Below, one piece after another: positions 26,241-37,150 of a stretch of 64,000 nt of DNA (the first letter of the stretch is position 1; every line of letters begins with the position of its first letter). The stretch comes from Artemia franciscana. Taxonomy: Eukaryota; Arthropoda; Branchiopoda; Anostraca; Artemiidae. The translations under genes were made by a program, and so were the position numbers. The DNA lies in assembly GCF_032884065.1 (NCBI RefSeq), contig NC_088871.1, forward strand, positions 44,068,619-44,132,618, in the 5' to 3' direction. Below the pieces are notes generated by a model that was not told the DNA's origin, made no database searches, and saw only the letters and a program-made list of their open reading frames with translations.

Positions 26241-28340
26241 TCCAGTCAACATTGGTTCAACCTTCATTGGTTCTTGCGTTGAATGAATTGAGGGTGGTTG
26301 GCTTTACAGCACTGTAAAGAGCTGTAGAGCTGAAATGTTTGCTATGGCCTCTAATACATTAGAGAAAGGATAGAGAAATCCTTCACTACTCCAGAGTCTA
26401 GCATTTTTCCAATGCCAATGCATTGGTAGGCAAAAAGATTGTGCCACAGCAAAGTAGTTTTATTCCAGTTTGCAGCACAGAAGTTGAAAATTCTGAAATA
26501 AACAATCAATTTAAAATGATTGAAATCCTATGCTGAGCTTTGCAGCTTCACAGGTAATAATGCTGTGTTGTCACATTTGTTTCTACAGAGTCATAGGTCC
26601 ATACAAAATAAATTGTTAACAGAGTCGTATATTTTAAAGCTTCATTTAACAAGTTGCAGTGATGCATACTTATGCATCAGCTATCATTGAGAAGGGCTGC
26701 TGAGTCATTGCTTGAGTTGAGAAATGGTAATCTAAGTCTGATGCCTCAATAAATACATTAGTATGTCCAAATTTTCTAACATTCCACAAGCCTTTAGATA
26801 AATATAGAAGAGGGAAGGTAAAGTGTTGCCACTCGAAGGGGTTCATGTGTCCTACTAGATTTTCCTCTGCCTAGGTTTTGAAAATATGCTTGGGGAGGGG
26901 CTTTCATTGAAAAATGGGCAACTTTATCATAATTAAAGCAATAAGTAGCAAGAAGCCTTGCAACATTAAACAGACGGCTATTCAGCAAGTTTCTGTTTGA
27001 AGCTGTCAAGCATCTGCTTTTCTGTCAACTTTTTTTTGCAAAACAGCTATGATTATGGTAACACAGAGATAACAAAAGCCAACTGAAGTTTTGTTCTGCT
27101 GAAAAATAGGTTCCCCTTTGTTCCTGATGTTTCTTGAAAAAAAAAACAACAACAGCCAGTCAATCAGGCTTTCTGCTTTTTATTTTAGTCCAACAAACTG
27201 CCTGAGCTGGTTTTATTACAAATGATAAAATTTATTCTGGTTACTAGGTGTTGTAACATACATACAGAAGATGGTAGGTGCAAGAAAAAACAGGTGTCCA
27301 GTCTTGTATTTCAATGTTTTGTGTTTCTAACCTTTTCTACAACAGACAATAATTTGAAATCATTGGTAACCATTTATCCAAAAAAATTTTCATATATTTG
27401 AAATTTAATTTCATTTCTGTTCCAGGTTTTAGGTCTTTTAACAGCTGCTTGATAAATTGGTTGTCTATCCTCTCCTGTTACTCAATTTCTAAGGTTTCTC
27501 AATGGGGAACAACTTATAGAACATCTTATTAAATTTTTTTCCTTTTTGTTCATGTGTACCTTTTTTTAGTGTTTTGTATTTAGATGCTTAGGCATAGGCG
27601 TTTTTGTAGAATATTCAGCTTTTTATGCTGTAGATATTTGTGTATCCATTACTGTCTTCGAGTCATCTCCATTTGCAACCTTTAAAAAGTTCCATGCCAA
27701 ATTTTTGGAACCTGTACATGTAACCTTTTTCATTGTGGTTGTCAATCTGAAAGAAAGATATTCTCACACAGAAAATCTTAAAAACAAACAATGTAATTTT
27801 GCTTCTATGTTGTCAAAATTATTGTCCTGATACTTCAATTGGTTCAATTCTCATGTATAATATTTCAATCCCTATTTGATGACTGTAGCTTCTAATTGTC
27901 CAAAATTTTGGTTAGATTAATAAATAACTTATCTTGACCTTGATGAGATGATGGCAAAAAGTCTCAGAATTAAGCAACTATTTTTGTTTTGTAAATCACC
28001 CTATGTTTTATTTTAACCTCAGGTGTTATGACAAGTCAAATTGCTTAATATTGATGGGCAATGATTACAGCCTTGTAATGACTGCTTTAACAAATTCAAA
28101 ACAAGGATATTTTTAATTGATTCATCCATGAAAAGTATCAACAGCAAAGACTGTAAGATAGCACTAACCAAGTAAAATGCAACCCTTCTCAAATGATGTT
28201 GACTATGTAGATCTAACCAAGTTACAGTCTTAAAGCCTAGATATCCTCAAATTCCCTTGGTACTGTACTATCCAAGTTAAAGAGATTTTGCTACACCTAT
28301 AACAGCATCTCAGCATCCAAATGCTTGTACTTTTTGACGA
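26241..28340. other. Non-coding, nothing recognised
   Basis: AT-rich sequence with no convincing reading frame. The minus-strand frame at 26794-27009 has no recognisable motif. Some of this may be upstream intron or promoter of the eL35 gene, but no TATA or other promoter element stands out. Confidence 0.5.
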
Positions 28341-28349
28341 TTTTGCTGA

Positions 28350-28600
28350 ATTGTGGGCAGTGGACTTGTTAAAAGCTTTAGATCTAATAAATCATAATAC
28401 ATTGGTAGAAAAACTATTCAGTTGAATACAATCTGACCCCTTTTTAATTAGAATAATCATGTCTTTTCTCTCTAATAGAATGAAGTTGTTAATACCTTAA
28501 TGTATATTCAGATCCCCTCCCAATCTACAGTGGTTTATCCCAGGGGACCTCTTAGACTCAATTTGATTTGTCCCAAGGATAAATGAACTTTGTTTCAATA
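28350..28600 (+). mobile_element. Decayed reverse transcriptase scrap
   Basis: AVDLLKALDLINHNTLVEKL is followed by a stop and then PFLIRIIMSFLSNRMKLL, then a frame change and a decayed SQGTS-type motif. The pattern fits RT motif A to B (DLSKAFDxxNH ... FLSNR ... VPQGS) of a LINE. The element type is uncertain. Confidence 0.45.
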
Positions 28601-28880
28601 TCTGAGATAGATGTAAATATGTCGATAATCTGACTAGATGTGACAGTCAAGAATTTTAATAATTATTTACTTTAAGTCTCTCCCTTCTTTACCTGACCAA
28701 TACCCCCTGAAATCTCAGTTAGTACTCTGAAATAACTGGGTGTTACCATCGCAAGTGGCTTAAAACAGGATTACCAGCTTAACAGATTTCCCAATTTCAG
28801 CACATAAACTGCATTGAAACAGTAACTGCTTCATATAGATTAAGTTGTTTAGCTGTCTATAAATTTATTCTCTTTTTCAG

Positions 28881-29280
28881 AAATGGCAAAGATCAAGTGT
28901 AAGGATTTGCGTCTTAAGAAGAAGGAGGATTTAGTAAAACAACTCCATGAGTTGAAGACTGAATTAGCTTCCCTTCGTGTTGCTGTTGTCACTGGTGGAG
29001 CTGCCTCCAAAATCTCCAAGATCAGGGTTGTCAGAAAAGCAATCCAACGAGTCTTCATTGTTATGCACCAGAAACAGAAAGAAAACCTTAGAAAACTGTA
29101 TGCTGGCAAAAAATACAAGCCCCTTGATCTTAGGCCAAAGGTGACCCGCAAGATGCGTCGTGCTTTATCCAAGTCAGAATTGGCTAAGAGGACTCACAAG
29201 CAGCAAAGGAAGGCATTGGCGTTTCCAATGAGACGGTTTGCAGTCAAAGCTTAATTTTGTTATAATTGCAAAATAAAGAA
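28881..29280 (+). CDS. RpL35: Ribosomal protein eL35 (RPL35), complete coding sequence in one exon
   Basis: Coding 28883-29254, 123 residues, the exact length usual for the family. eL35 is a small, very basic protein of the 60S subunit that sits near the polypeptide exit tunnel (family knowledge). The start [17 protein letters not shown], the central [20 protein letters not shown] and [20 protein letters not shown], and the end [10 protein letters not shown] are the conserved family segments. The ATG follows ttattctctttttcagaa. This can be read as a splice acceptor (AG at 28879-28880), implying an upstream 5'UTR exon, or as a pyrimidine-rich 5' TOP-like tract of a very short leader. AATAAA lies at 29272-29277. 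No intron interrupts the coding region, whereas insect and vertebrate RPL35 genes have introns, so an expressed retrocopy is possible. The frame is intact, which argues for function. Confidence 0.95.
29272..29277 (+). terminator. Poly(A) signal AATAAA of the eL35 gene
   Basis: The canonical hexamer lies 17 bases after the stop codon. It is followed almost at once by a short A-rich stretch (gaaaaaaag), which could also be a worn poly(A) tail if this is a retrocopy. Confidence 0.75.
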
Positions 29281-29289
29281 AAAAAGCAA

Positions 29290-31290
29290 CTGTTTTTGTG
29301 TTTGATAGTTTCAACCCAATCAATATGTAGAAACAAGACATATATTTTAGTTTATATAGTTGGTCATAAAGACATAAACGGGATAACCTTGCCCCCCCCC
29401 CCCACCTAACTCCTAATTTTGGAATTCATTTGCACTTGCTATTCAAATTAGCAGTTAAAAATGTAATTTTGATAACCCCACCTCACAAACACACACACAC
29501 AAACAACATCTGTATGTGTCTGGTTAGGCATAGTCTAATTAGTATTTTATTTCTGATCTTGCTGCAAATGCCTGTGCTAATTTTCAGAAGCTGCAGTAAA
29601 GTTCACTGGGAGAATTGCTGAAATTTAGAGTGGGAATTGCTGCCTTAAATAAGTAGCCAGATTCTAATTTGATTTTGTTGCAAACGCTGTAATTACTAAA
29701 GGTTGTGATTTCAAGTGAAGGGAGGGGGAGTAGAGGTCCTTCTGTGCACACTCAGCAGCCTCCTTCCCATGGTGCTATGTCAATAATTATGCATAGGACA
29801 ATACAGAGGGTTGACTTTTTCTTATATTAGTCTGAACCTCCTACAGGTGGAGAAACAATGGCTTCAAGATATATATATTTTCACACCCCCCCTCCCAAAA
29901 AAGGGATGACCCGTGATTAGAAAGTTGTACTCCGATTTATTTTTTTTTCAAGTTCATATTCTAACTGTCACCAAACTGCTTTGATAGCCTTCAAAGAAAG
30001 ACCAAGAGAGGCTTTGCTTTATTTAGGCTAGAGAGTGTAGCTAACCTATTTAAGTCGCATGTTGAGAAGTCACCAGTGCCATCTAGTGTTTCCTGGCATG
30101 TTTTTAGTGCAGTAATAAGGCAAAATTAGCATCATTGACAAAATACTGAAGCAATAAGCGTCTAATTTTAGTTTAGAAAAAATAAGTAAGAAACACCAAA
30201 TGCTATATGGTGCTGATTATCTTTTTTCAATACTAGTGTGAATTTTCAGTCTTATAAGTTGCCCATATTCTTTGGTTCAGATTGGCTAGCTCTTACTTGT
30301 TCTTTTGAGGATACCTTGGGTGGCCCTGGATCTCAAAATGAAATAAAAGAAAACGCATGTTATCAAAAATTCGGCTTAAAAAACACGAGAAAATTGTTTA
30401 AAAAATTCCTTCTTTAGCTTATTAAATTCAGATGTTTTCAAAAGTCAAAATAATCCCTGTTTGAGTCAGTATTGTGAGAAAATAGAACGCTGTCAAACTA
30501 CTAAAGTCTACCTTTTTAAGCATCAAATCTATATTATAAATTGAAATAAAAGGTTTTTTTTATTGGCTTCATCTACTCAGACATACTGAACAACAAATTA
30601 ACACAGAAGAGATATCCAGAAATTCTGAGCTTCCTGTAATCACAGCACCAAGACACACACACTAAAACTGTTACAATATTAATGTTTTAGGGATCTTATC
30701 ATCTCTTTTTAAAGCTTAGGTTTTGAATGTTTGATTTATCTGGTTTACTTTTGTAAAGAGCCCCCCATTCAATTTGGAAATGATACTAGTCACAAAATTC
30801 GATCTTTTCATTTAATTAGCTTTCTCTGATTTAATTTATAAATACGCAACTCTGTAAAAAGTAAAATGAAAAATTGAAACGCGCTAAACGTTTATTAAAT
30901 ACATTAGACTATAAAACATGTGCTGTAACCTAAGGTTTTTTGAGAATTCACAGTACGGAAAAAAATCAAATACAAATAATATCAGTCCAGACCATCTTAC
31001 CTTACCTTAGTTCCTCCTCTGCCGCCAGAGGCATCCAGAAAGAGCCGCCAATCATCCCTCATGTATGTGCTGCTGCCCACACGTCGATGAGCACAAATAA
31101 ATTCGGAAATCTAAAAGTTCTGTGTGCTATTTTGTATAACGTTTTACCTTATTAGCGTTCTGCAAATTTGGTTTCAGAAACCTCCCTAGTGATTCAGCTT
31201 AAAAAACCTTAGACTTTAGTATCTCTAGTGCCAGGTATGGCACATAGGGCGTCTAAAAAGCCTCGCCAGACGTCTCGGAGTGGATCTGCT
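29290..31290. other. Non-coding, nothing recognised
   Basis: Contains C runs (about 29392-29403 and 29886-29893) and a CA repeat (29490-29501). Frames at 29430-29621 and 30940-31155 have no family resemblance. Confidence 0.5.
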
Positions 31291-31293
31291 GTA

Positions 31294-31855
31294 GTGAAAG
31301 ATTTTGTGCTTTTGGCATGCCGACATGTTGTGAATATTTATTATGCATTTACTTATTTTATTCTTATTTGTAATATTTTAGGAGGAAGGATTGCGGGTAG
31401 TGAGTAAGTAGATTTTTGTAAGTGGTGGTATTTACCCATACAAGCTCATAAACTTTGGGTCTTCTGTTCAGCTTACAAAAAGGTAACAGTATATAATTCT
31501 ATGTTTTTTCTATTTCACTGAAATTGCAAATTCAAGTTCTATCAGAGGCAAGTTAAAAAGTAATAAGAATCTAATTTACTCTAAAATAGGATATTCGCTC
31601 CGAATTAACTTGACTTAAACTGTCATAGTCTTATTCCCTTAGGAAGGGGACAAAGAGATAGAGTTGATGAAATATTTTGTGTCTTTGGCATTCAGCTATG
31701 TCGTGAATATTTATTATACATTTAATTATTTAATTGTGTTTGTAATTTGTTGGGAGGAAGGATGACGGATAGTGAGCAACTAGGGTTTTGTAAATGGTGG
31801 CATTTACCCATATAAGCTCAGAAACTTCGCGTTTTTGTTAATTTGCTTATGTAAT
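31294..31855. repeat. Diverged direct duplication, period about 370 bp
   Basis: 31294-31480 and 31662-31855 share gatttgtg / atattttgtg, gtgaatatttattat, ggaggaaggat, tagtgag, ggtggtatttaccca / ggtggcatttaccca and aagctca in the same order. No coding potential. It borders the satellite on its left side. Confidence 0.7.
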
Positions 31856-31889
31856 AAAACCCTTTCTCTTTTAAAATAAAGGAAATTCT

Positions 31890-34800
31890 TTTATACTACA
31901 CCGTAATACCTCGCACACAAGGCACTTTATACCGTAATACCTTGGCGCTTTAAATTATGCTAGTATGCAAGGTATTATGGTGTAATATGAAACAATTTCA
32001 AACTTTTACCCCATAATAAATGGTGTTGTAAGTTTTAATTTAACCAATTAAGGTATTAAACAATACCTTAAGTACTAAGGGTATTGAAAAGGTTATCTGA
32101 TTTTTACAACATTTATTATAAAAAAAAGGGAAAAAATTCGAAATTGTTTGATGTTACACCGCAATACTTTGCACAATAGCATAGTTTGAAGTGGCAAGGA
32201 CAATGAAAAGGCTATCCGATTGTTTTTATTTTTTAATTAATTGACACCATTTATTATAAAAATAGGGTAAAAATCTGGAATTTGTTTTATGTTACACTGT
32301 AACCCCTTGTGCACAAGCATAGTTTAAAGTGCCAGGGGCAATGAAAAGGTAATGCAGTTATTTTAAATGGTTGAATAAGAGCTTACATCACCATTTATTG
32401 TAATAAACAGGGTAAAATTCCAAAATTCGTTTCATAAAATTGCACCGTAATACCTTGTACACTAGCATAATTTAAAGTCTCAAGGGCAATGAAAAGCTTA
32501 TCTAATTGTCTTAAATGGTTGATTGGAAACTTACAGCATCATTTATATATATAAAAAAAAAAAACAGGGTAAAAATCTGGAATTTCTTTCGCCTTACACT
32601 GTAATACCTTGCACACTAGCATAAATTAAAGTGCCAAGGGTAATGAAAGGTTAATTTCAAGTTACACCGTAATACCTTAAACAATAACAATCTAAAGTGC
32701 CAAGGGCAATCTAATGGTTATTTGATTGTTTTAATTGGTTTAATAGGAACTTACAACACCCTTTACTATAAAAAAACAGGGTAAAAATCCAAAATTTGTT
32801 CCACGTTACACCGTAATACCTTACAAACTAGCAAAATTTAAGGTGACAAGGGCAATGAAAAGGTTATCCTATTGATTCAATTTGTTGAATGGAAACTTAC
32901 AATACCATTCATTATAAAAAACAGTAAAAATTTGAAATTTGTTTCACGATACACCTTGGACACTAGCAAAATTTAAAGTGCCAAGGGCAATGTAAAGTTT
33001 ATCCAATTGTTTTAATTGGTTGAATGGAAACTTAAAATACCATTTATTATAAAAAGAAGGATAAAAATTAGAAATTTGTTTCACGTTACGTAATACCTTG
33101 AGCACTAGCAAAATTCAAAATGCCAAGGGCAATGAAAAGGTAATCCAATTGTTTTAATTGGTTGATTGGGAACTTACAACACAATTTATTATAAAAAGAA
33201 GGGTAAACATTTGAGCACTAGCATAATTTAATGTTCCAAGGGCAAAGAAAAGGTAATCCAATTGTTTTAATTAATTGAATGGGTTATTACATCACCATTT
33301 ATTATAAAAAGTAGGGTAAAAATTAGAAATTTATTTCACGTGACACTGTAATACCTTGAACACTAGTATAATTTAAAGTGCCAATGGCAATGAAAAGGTA
33401 ATCTAATTGTTTTAATTGGTTAAATGGGAACTATCCGATTGTTTCATCATTTATTTTAAAAAAGGGGGTAAATATTCGATATTTGTACACGTTACACCGT
33501 AATACCTTGCCCACTAGTATAATTTAGAGTACCTAGGCAATAAAGTGGTTATACGATTATTTTAATTGATGGAATGGTAACTTAAAACACCATTTATTAT
33601 AAAAAACAGGGTAAAAATTCGAAATTCGTATCACGTTGCACCGTAGCACCTTGGACACTAGCATAATTTGAAATGCCAAGGGCAAGGAAATTTTTATCCA
33701 ATTGTTTTAATTGGTTGAATGGGAACTTACATCACCATTTATTATAAAAAGAAGGGTAAAAATTTGAAATTTATTTCACTTTATTTTGTAGTACCTTGAA
33801 CACTAGCATAATTTAAATTGCCAAGGGCAATGAAAAGGTTGGTTTTAATTGGTGGAATGGGAACTTAAAACACCTTTTATTATAAAAACAGGGTAAAAAT
33901 GCGAAATTTGTTTCAGGTTACACCGTAACACCTTGGACACTAGCATAATTTGATATGCCAAGGGCGATGAAAAGTTTATCCAATTGTTTTAATCGGTTGA
34001 ATGGGAACCATCCGATTGTTACATCATTTATTTAAAAAAAAGGGTAAAAATTCGATATTTGTACATTTTACACCTTAATAACGTGCCCACTAGTATAATT
34101 TAGAGTGCCTAGGCAATGAAGAGGTTATGCGATTATTTTAATTTGTGGAATGGGAACTTAAAATACAATTTATTAGAAGTTGAAGGAATTATGCTCTCCT
34201 CTGTTTGACACTTAAGAGCCTTCTTTGTAAATTCTGGAACTCCAATAACTGATTTCAAAGTCTAAAATCTTGGTGGATTTCTTCAAAGTACTTTGTAACA
34301 AGTTGAAGTATCTGTACTTTGTCTTCTGATGTAGTGAGACCACCCAGAATATGGTATACACTTGGCTTAACGCTTCTTACACGAAAGAATTCCACTATTT
34401 CCTTCCTTTGACTCGCATATCTATCACACTCGAGAAGTAAATGCTCAAAAAACAGGGTAAAAATTCGAAATTTGTTTCACGTTACACCGTAACACCTTGG
34501 ACACTAGCATAATTTGAAATGCCAAGGGCAATGAAAAGTTTATCCAATTGTTTTAACTTGTTGAATGGGAACTTAAAACACCATTTATTATAAAAAGAAG
34601 GGTAAAAATTTGAAATTTGTTTCACGTTACACCGTGATACCTTGAACACTAGCATAATTTAAAGTGCCACGGGCAATTAAAAGGCAATCCAAATGTTTTA
34701 ATTGGCTGAATGGGAACTATCCGATTGTTACATCATTAATATAAAAAAAAACAGGGTTAAAATCCGATATTTGTACACATACCACCGGAATACCTTGCAC

Positions 34801-35205
34801 ACTAGTATAATTTAAAGTGCCAGGGGTATAATTTAACGTGCCGCACTAGTATAATCTGAACTTGAACAACACCAATTATAATAAAAAACAGGATAAATAT
34901 CTGGAATTTCTTTTAAGTTACACCTTAATACCTTGCTCACTAGCAATTAATTAACACCATTTAATATTCAAAACAGGAAAAAAAAATCCGAAATTTGTTT
35001 CTCGTTACACCGTAATACCTTGCACAATAGCATAAATTAAAGTGCCAAAGGCAATAAGATGGTTGTTTGATTGTTTTAATTAGTTCAATGGGAACTTACA
35101 ATACCATTTATTATAAAAACAGGGTAATCTAGTATAATCTAGAGTGCCTAGGCAATGAAAAGGTTATTCGATTGTTTTAATTGGTTGAATGGGAACTGAC
35201 AAAAC
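31890..35205. repeat. Satellite array, units of about 135-155 bp, about 21 units
   Basis: The unit runs through acaccgtaataccttgcaca, ctagcataatttaaagtgcc, aagggcaatgaaaaggt, tccgattgttttaattggtt, gaatgggaacttaca, accatttattataaaaa and cagggtaaaaattcgaaatt. Marker gcaatgaaaagg or close variants recur near 32085, 32200, 32331, 32479, 32635, 32847, 33121, 33381, 33820, 34521 and 35150, among others. The leftmost unit (about 31950-32060) is inverted. Units differ by many substitutions and deletions, so this is an old array. One LINE scrap (34165-34446) interrupts it. Confidence 0.92.
34165..34446 (-). mobile_element. LINE C-terminal fragment inserted in the satellite
   Basis: The minus strand from 34446 to a TGA at 34255 reads EHLLLECDRYASQRKEIVEF ... 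GGLTTSEDKVQILQLVTKYF ... DFRL, stop. The H-L-L-x-E-C-x-R-Y-x-x-x-R pattern is the conserved C-terminal motif downstream of RT in many LINE ORF2 proteins. It is severed abruptly at 34446 where satellite sequence resumes (aaaaaacagggtaaa). It is an intact open stretch of 63 codons, but only the very end of an element, so a typical 5'-truncated insertion. Confidence 0.75.
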
Positions 35206-36960
35206 CATTTCAAACAGTTCGTGGTAACGAACTGTAGTAAGGAGCGACCCGGCTCAATAGTAACCAAAACTCTAAAAATGTAATTTTGGTACCAATAGCT
35301 ACATCAAAAGAATCGCATTTTAATGCTGATTTTAAATATTTAAGTTTTATCAAGTTTAGTCTTAACCCATCAAAAGTTACGAACCTGAGAAAATTTGCGT
35401 TATTTTAGAAAATAGGGGAAAACACCCCCTAAAAGCTATAGGATCTTAACGAAAATCACACCATCAGATTCAGTGTATCAGAGAACCATACTGTAGAAAT
35501 TTCAAGATCCTATCTACAAAAATGTGGAATTTTATATTTTTTGCCAGAAGGCAGATTACGGATGCGTGTTTAGTTGTTTGTTTGTTTGTTGTTGTTTTTT
35601 TCCAGGGGTGATCGTATCGACCCAGTTGTCTTAGAATGTTGCGAGAGGGCTCATTCTAACGGAAATGAAAAGTTTTAGTGCCCTTTTTAAGTGACCAAAA
35701 ACATTGGAGGGCATCTAGGCCCCCTCCCACGCTAATTATTTTCCCAAAGTCAACGGATCAAAATTCTGAGATAGCCATTTATTCAGCGTAGTTAAAAAAC
35801 CTTATAACTATGTGTTTGGGGACGACTTATTCCCCCACAGTCCCCGTGGGAGGGGTTACAAGTTCAAAACTTTGACCAGTCCTTACATATAGTAATGGTT
35901 ACTGGGAAGTGTACAGGTATTTTCAGGAGGATTTTTTGGTTGGAGGCAGGGGTTGAGAAGAGGGGGATATGCTGGGGGAACTTTCCATCGAGGAATTTGT
36001 AATGGGGGAAGAAAATTTCCATGAAGGGAGTGCAGGATTTACTAGCATTACTAAAAAAAAACAATGAAAAAATGAATATGAAAAAGTTTTTTTTCAGCTG
36101 GAAGTAAGCATCAGCATTAAAACTTAAAACGAACAGAAATTATTACCCATTTGAGGGGTTCACTTCCTCCTAATACCTCGCTCTTTACGCTAAAGTATTT
36201 TTAGTAATTTCAACTATTTATTCTGCGGCTTTTGTGGTTCAGGGGTCATTCTTAATGAATTGGGAGAAAATTTAAGCTTTAGTGTAAAGAGCGAGGCATT
36301 GACGAGGGGGCGAACCCCCTCATATATGTAATAAAAACATGAGAATACAAAAGTTCTTTACGTAAGCTAATTTATAAGTTACGTATATCTTTTACTTATA
36401 AAAAGATTTGTAAAAAATTAAAAGTTCTAGTTGCCTCTTTAATTCACCGAAAATTGGAGGGCAACTAGGCTTCCTCCCCCGCTCTTTTTTCCTCAAAATC
36501 ATTCGATCAAAATTATGAGAAAGCCATTTAGCCAAAAAAAATAAATATACAAATTTCGTTTTAATTATTCCTCTACGGAGAGCCAAAATCAAAACATGCA
36601 TTGATTCAAAAACGTTCAGAAATTAAATAAAAAAAACAAGTTTTTTTTAAATGAAAGTAAGGAGCGACATTAAAACTTAAAACGAACAGAAATTACTCCG
36701 TATATGAAAGGGGCTTTTCCTTCTCAACGCCCCGCTCTTTACGCTAAAGTTTTTTTCCGTTTTAAAATGTAGAGTTAAGAGAAAGAGTCAAACTTTTTTT
36801 TCCGTTTTAAAATGTAGAGTTAAGAGAAAGCGTCAAACTTTAGCGTAAAGAGCGGGGCATTGAGAAGGAAAAGCCCCTTTCATATACGGAGTAATTTCTG
36901 TTCGTTTTAAGTTTTAATGTCGCTCCTTACTTTCATTTAAAAAAAACTTGTTTTTTTTAT
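35206..36960. mobile_element. Composite foldback element interrupting the satellite
   Basis: Satellite breaks off at accatt (35205) and resumes at 36961. The insert starts with a small hairpin (gttcgtggtaacgaac) and gtaaggagcgac (35237) and ends with gtcgctccttac (about 36919), giving inverted ends. Inside, ctaggccccctccc ... gatcaaaattctgagatagcc (about 35725-35790) recurs diverged at about 36460-36530. cgctctttacgctaaag is met by its inverse at about 36180/36280 and again at 36733/36840. No reading frame is convincing. Wording of the repeat resembles Artemia repeats in my memory. Confidence 0.75.
36627..36960. repeat. Near-perfect inverted repeat, arms 127 and 126 bp
   Basis: Arm 36627-36753 (ataaaaaaaacaag ... 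gctaaagttt) is almost exactly the inverse of 36835-36960 (aaactttagc ... cttgttttttttat). The 81-base loop contains a 45-base direct duplication (ccgttttaaaatgtagag at 36757 and 36802). High arm identity suggests recent formation or gene conversion. Confidence 0.9.
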
Positions 36961-37150
36961 TTTATTATAAAGAAAGGGTAAAAATTCAAAATCTGTTTCA
37001 CGTTGCACCGTAATACCTTACAAAATAGCATAATTTAAAGTGCCAAGGGCAATGAAAAGGTTAACCGATGGTTATACCATTTATTATAAAAAACCGGGTA
37101 AAAATCTGATTTTTTTCATGGTATACCGTAAAACTTTGGACATGAGCCCT
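36961..37150. repeat. Satellite array, right remnant
   Basis: One full unit (cgttgcaccgtaatacctta, gccaagggcaatgaaaaggt) and the start of another (accatttattataaaaaacc), in the same orientation as 32065-35205. The foldback element therefore split a continuous array. Confidence 0.85.

Noticed and set aside
28849-29172. 107-codon minus-strand frame
   Set aside because: Shadow of the eL35 coding region on the opposite strand.
31890-37150. CRISPR-like array
   Set aside because: Units are contiguous and diverged, with no constant repeat plus unique spacer alternation, and the context is animal DNA.
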